Positions 60,959 through 64,000 of a stretch of DNA of 64,000 nt are shown one piece after another. The position numbers and the translations under genes are program-made. The first letter of the stretch is position 1. Each line of letters begins with the position of its first letter. The DNA lies in NCBI GenBank assembly GCA_034189085.1, contig JAXHVH010000005.1, positions 1-64,000 on the forward strand, read 5' to 3'. A model generated the notes under the pieces. The model saw nothing but the letters and a program-made list of their open reading frames with translations. It was not told where the DNA came from and ran no database searches. This DNA comes from M55B129 sp034189085. Lineage in GTDB: Bacteria; Bacillota; Dethiobacteria; DTU022.

Positions 60959-62865
60959 GTTTTCTTCTTCTCCTTTTCTGGCGGCAGGACGGGAGGAGAC
61001 AGTTTAATTACCGCATCATATTCGGGAGGACAGGCTTTGCGGCAGTTGTCACATTTTACACATTTCTCCTGGTCTATCGCCTTTAACCCATCATCCCTGG
61101 TATAAATCGCTTCCGTGGGACAGCTACCAACACAGACGTTGCAAAGCTTGCTGCACCTGGAAGGTTCTATATAAAATAAAACCAGGTCGCGGCAGGCCCG
61201 GGCCGGGCAGCGTCCCTCCCCAATATGCACTTTGTATTCATCCCTAAAATATTTCAGGGTGGTTAAAACCGGGTTTGGCGCAGTGCGTCCCAGATTGCAG
61301 AGAGACCCGTCGCGCACATCCTCGGCCAGTTCTTCCAGCAAAGTAAGACTCTCTGCGTCGCCTTGCCCCCGCGTTATATCTGTCAGGATATCAAGCATTT
61401 GTTTCGTTCCAAGACGGCAGAAAGTGCATTTGCCGCATGATTCCTGCTGGGTAAATTCGAGGAAATAGTGAGCAACCGAGGCCATGCAGTCATCTTCATC
61501 CATCACCACCAGGCCGCCCGATCCCATGATCGCCCCGGCTTCATGAAGAGAATCAAAATCTATGGGTACATCAAGAGCCGATTCCGGCAGGCATCCACCG
61601 GACGGCCCTCCGATCTGGACCGCTTTAAATTCCTTGCCGTCGGAAAGGCCGCCGCCCACTTCAAAAATTAATTCCCGCAGGGTTGTTCCCATGGGCACTT
61701 CAACCAGACCGGTATTGACAACTTTGCCCACCAGCGAAAAAACAGCTGTCCCCGGGCTTTCCGGGGTTCCTATACCCTTAAACCAGTCTGCTCCGCGGTT
61801 TATTATATGAGGAACATATGAAAAAGTTTTTACGTTGTTGATAACAGTAGGTTTACCCCACAAACCTTCCATGGCCGGAAAAGGCGGACGATGCCGCGGC
61901 ACCCCGCGGCGGCCCTCAATGGAAGAGAGAAGAGCTGTTTCTTCACCGCAGACAAAAGCTCCGGCACCCTGAAAAACATGGAGATCGAAGCTAAATTCCG
62001 TTCCGAGGATGGAAGAACCAAGCATCCCTTTCTCCCGGGCCTGTTTCAACGCCTCCCGGACTCGTTTGACCGCCCGCGGGTATTCAGCCCTGATATAGAG
62101 ATATCCTTCTGTTGCTCCAATAGCATAAGCGCAGAGAATCATTCCCTCTATGACCTGGTGGGGATCTGATTCCAGGATACTGCGATCCATGAAAGCCCCG
62201 GGGTCACCTTCGTCCGCATTGCAGATCACATATTTTTCATCCCCTCCAGCTTTAAGGCTCGCCTCCCATTTCCGCCCGGTGGGAAAACCGGCGCCGCCCC
62301 GCCCCCGCAGGTTGGACGCTTTTACTTCGTCCAGGACCATGACAGGTTTGTCACTTAAAGCCTTTGCCAGAGCCCGATAACCATATTTTTCAATATAGCT
62401 GTCAATATTTTCCGGATCAATATAACCACACTGCTCAAGGATCAGTTTCTTTTCGTAAACACCACGTGGAAAATCTTCAAAAGTAGGAAAAACATCGTTA
62501 CGATCTACTGCAGCCAGGGCGTATTCATAACAGGGATCTTCACCGGCGAGAAAATCTTCAACCAGCAAATGGACCAGCCCTTCATCAAGGTTCCCATAGG
62601 TTATAGCCGGATAACCGGGTTTGGCAATTACCGCCAGCGGCTCGGCATAACAGTGCCCCATGCAGCCAACTTCCACAACTTCCGCATCGAGGCCGTGAGC
62701 CTCAATCTCTTTAAGGAAAAATTCTTTTACCTGGAGGGCACCTGCTGCCACACCGCAGGAAGCCGTACCGAGTAAAACCCGGGGCTTTTCCCGGCGAGCT
62801 TCTTCATTTTGCTTTGACACTTCGAACAGCTTTTCATAGTTATCCATGGGGCTGTCTGCGCTCAT
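60955..62865 (-). CDS. NuoF-like NADH-dehydrogenase flavoprotein subunit
   Basis: 636 aa. Order: thioredoxin-like 2Fe-2S domain (GTASCGVAAGA...GCMGHC), FMN/NAD domain with GRGGAGFPTGRKW and GxGAxxCGEETAL, SLBB, a 4Fe-4S site (ESCGKCTFCRLGT), then a C-terminal double ferredoxin with CSKLCNVCVGSCP and CVKCDNCRKACP. The first ferredoxin motif has an unusual Cx3C spacing. This is the architecture of HydB/HndC in NADH-linked, often electron-bifurcating hydrogenases or formate dehydrogenases. It overlaps nuoE by 4. Confidence 0.93.
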   Translation of the reverse strand: MSADSPMDNYEKLFEVSKQNEEARREKPRVLLGTASCGVAAGALQVKEFFLKEIEAHGLDAEVVEVGCMGHCYAEPLAVIAKPGYPAITYGNLDEGLVHLLVEDFLAGEDPCYEYALAAVDRNDVFPTFEDFPRGVYEKKLILEQCGYIDPENIDSYIEKYGYRALAKALSDKPVMVLDEVKASNLRGRGGAGFPTGRKWEASLKAGGDEKYVICNADEGDPGAFMDRSILESDPHQVIEGMILCAYAIGATEGYLYIRAEYPRAVKRVREALKQAREKGMLGSSILGTEFSFDLHVFQGAGAFVCGEETALLSSIEGRRGVPRHRPPFPAMEGLWGKPTVINNVKTFSYVPHIINRGADWFKGIGTPESPGTAVFSLVGKVVNTGLVEVPMGTTLRELIFEVGGGLSDGKEFKAVQIGGPSGGCLPESALDVPIDFDSLHEAGAIMGSGGLVVMDEDDCMASVAHYFLEFTQQESCGKCTFCRLGTKQMLDILTDITRGQGDAESLTLLEELAEDVRDGSLCNLGRTAPNPVLTTLKYFRDEYKVHIGEGRCPARACRDLVLFYIEPSRCSKLCNVCVGSCPTEAIYTRDDGLKAIDQEKCVKCDNCRKACPPEYDAVIKLSPPVLPPEKEKKKT

Positions 62866-63416
62866 TTATTTTCGCCCCCTTCAGCTGTCGATGTTTCTTC
62901 TTCTGCTTCTGCTTCTTTTTCCTTCTGATCCGCTTCTTCAAACTCAAGCATCATCCCGTCAACCCTGGTCGGGGTAACATAGCCCTCAATTTGATCATCG
63001 TTGACGACCACAACCGGGGCCAGGGTACAGCAGCCAACACAGGCTACCCTCTCCAGACTGTAGAGGCGGTCCAGGCTGGTTTCCCCTTCTTCGATCTCCA
63101 TCCTTCTCTCAAATGATTCCAGGGTGATTTCGCCGCCCTTCATGTAGCAGGCGGTCCCCATACACACCTTGACCTGGAACTTGCCCGGCGGGTTAAGACG
63201 AAACTGGTTGTAAAATGTAACTATGCCATAGATATCCACAGCAGGTATATCCAACCCCTCGGCCAATTTTTCCATCGCCAGGGCGGGAAGGTAGCCGAGT
63301 CTTGATTGGACTTTTTGTAAAGAGGGGATTAAATCTTTACGATTCCGGGAGCTGTTCTGCAAGAACTCTTCCACGGTGGAAAGGATCCGCTCCCTTTCTC
63401 CTTCCAGTAGCTGCAC
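62862..63416 (-). CDS. NuoE-like 2Fe-2S subunit
   Basis: 184 aa. The thioredoxin-like 2Fe-2S site has CMGTACY and CVGCC. The GTG at 63416 is 8 nt after GGAG. A Glu-rich tail (EKEAEAEEE) is unusual for NuoE. It partners with the NuoF-like subunit (ATGA overlap) to carry electrons from NADH. It is first of the operon; AGTACGTACT at 63485-63494 is a perfect palindrome upstream. Confidence 0.93.
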   Translation of the reverse strand: MQLLEGERERILSTVEEFLQNSSRNRKDLIPSLQKVQSRLGYLPALAMEKLAEGLDIPAVDIYGIVTFYNQFRLNPPGKFQVKVCMGTACYMKGGEITLESFERRMEIEEGETSLDRLYSLERVACVGCCTLAPVVVVNDDQIEGYVTPTRVDGMMLEFEEADQKEKEAEAEEETSTAEGGENK

Positions 63417-63551
63417 GGTTACATCTCCTTATTCGATATTTACGACAGTTTAAATTATAGCTATATGATAACATACTATTTATAAGTACGTACTAAAATA
63501 TTTACTATATCTTATGAAGTTTAATTATTGGGAATTATGTATTCAATTTTT

Positions 63552-64000
63552 TCAGGAGGAGAGGCGATAAACCAGTTCTTCCCGGTAACCGGTAATAATT
63601 TTGATATATCCCTGCAGCATTGCATTAACCTGATCATTTCCCGTGTCCACAAGGAGGCGACCCTGTTCGAGAGCCATGATTTTATCCTTAACCGCTACAA
63701 CAATGATATTTTTCTTGCCCACCTTTTCTATCACCGCCGCGCTGATCTGCTGGTTGCCCCGTCCGAAGAGATAACCCTGTCCACCTATGACGGTGACAAT
63801 AATTTTTGCCTTTTTCCCTTCAATCAGATCGAGAAGCTGTCGTTCGCTGGCATCCGCTGCCACGAGTTCTCCTTTACAGACAACATCCACCCCGAGCAGG
63901 TTATTGGGCAGGTTCAGCCTTTCCATAATGGCAGCGGTGGTAGTCCCCGGTCCAACAATATAGAGGATATCCGGTTCCATTTTTTCGATCACATATTCGG
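63552..64000 (-). CDS. ATP-NAD kinase-like protein, partial
   Basis: At least 149 codons; the 5' end is cut by the window edge (the frame stays open to 64000). The segment DILYIVGPGTTTAAIMERL, then IGGQGYLFGRGNQQIS and LVDTGN matches the COG3199 ATP-NAD kinase family, distantly related to NadK. It may phosphorylate NAD(H) or a related nucleotide. A GTG at 63992 is only an internal start. It ends 135 bp upstream of nuoE. Confidence 0.82.
   Translation of the reverse strand, partial: EYVIEKMEPDILYIVGPGTTTAAIMERLNLPNNLLGVDVVCKGELVAADASERQLLDLIEGKKAKIIVTVIGGQGYLFGRGNQQISAAVIEKVGKKNIIVVAVKDKIMALEQGRLLVDTGNDQVNAMLQGYIKIITGYREELVYRLSS

Noticed and set aside
1..64000. CRISPR arrays, tRNA or rRNA genes, IS elements, prophage
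   Set aside because: No regularly spaced repeats, cloverleaf sequences, transposase or phage structural genes were seen on either strand.

Overview
The window looks like the chromosome of an anaerobic Bacillota of the class Clostridia. The evidence is the gene order recO-era-cdd-dgkA-ybeY-pgpH-phoH-floA-nfeD-yqeY-rpsU-HIT, a CIRCE-controlled hrcA-grpE-dnaK-dnaJ-rsmE-mtaB operon, ThiN-type thiamine pyrophosphokinase, NuoEFG-like electron-transfer subunits, and strong sigma-A type promoters. I cannot name the genus. No tRNA, rRNA, CRISPR array or intact mobile element was seen.

Layout. 1-1090: a possible group II intron remnant and short repeats around a flavodoxin gene and a tiny membrane protein. 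1091-12825 (minus): the conserved housekeeping cluster, including an unusual cytidine deaminase/TrmO-like fusion. 13059-15287 (plus): mnmH (tRNA 2-selenouridine synthase), a YlbF-family protein and a HAD phosphatase. 15488-22547 (minus): the heat-shock operon. 22629-24633 (minus): rrf2-nifS-iscU, with an in-frame TAA in iscU. 24802-31893: csp, acpS, aconitase, apgM, thrC and a secreted repeat protein co-transcribed with an ECF sigma/anti-sigma pair. 32982-36248 (minus): serA, glutaredoxin, a ferredoxin-thioredoxin-reductase-like gene and a DapF-like gene. 36416-46270: DUF362 ferredoxin protein, nagB, a hexapeptide-repeat protein, two eroded pseudogene regions, an M20 amidohydrolase, threonine aldolase and a sensor kinase. 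46498-50121: DUF362, an anion transporter and a LapA-like protein. 50336-54071: a TPP riboswitch controlling a thiamine-precursor ABC transporter, with thiN convergent. 54107-60192: aminotransferase, CBS, GNAT, sirtuin, two HAD phosphatases and an asparagine-synthetase-like protein without its Cys nucleophile. 60302-63416: NADH-linked flavin/iron-sulfur subunits. The right edge cuts an ATP-NAD kinase-like gene.

The most interesting observation is at 33986-34394. The ferredoxin:thioredoxin reductase-like frame ends in GHCF, then UGA, then NLF. The UGA falls exactly where the family has the second, redox-active cysteine of its C-terminal C-x-C motif. A 7-bp hairpin with an AGUU loop lies 16 nt downstream, which fits a bacterial SECIS element. 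I read this as a selenoprotein, translated with the adjacent CPWC glutaredoxin as a ferredoxin-driven disulfide-reduction pair. The mnmH gene in the same window independently indicates selenium use.
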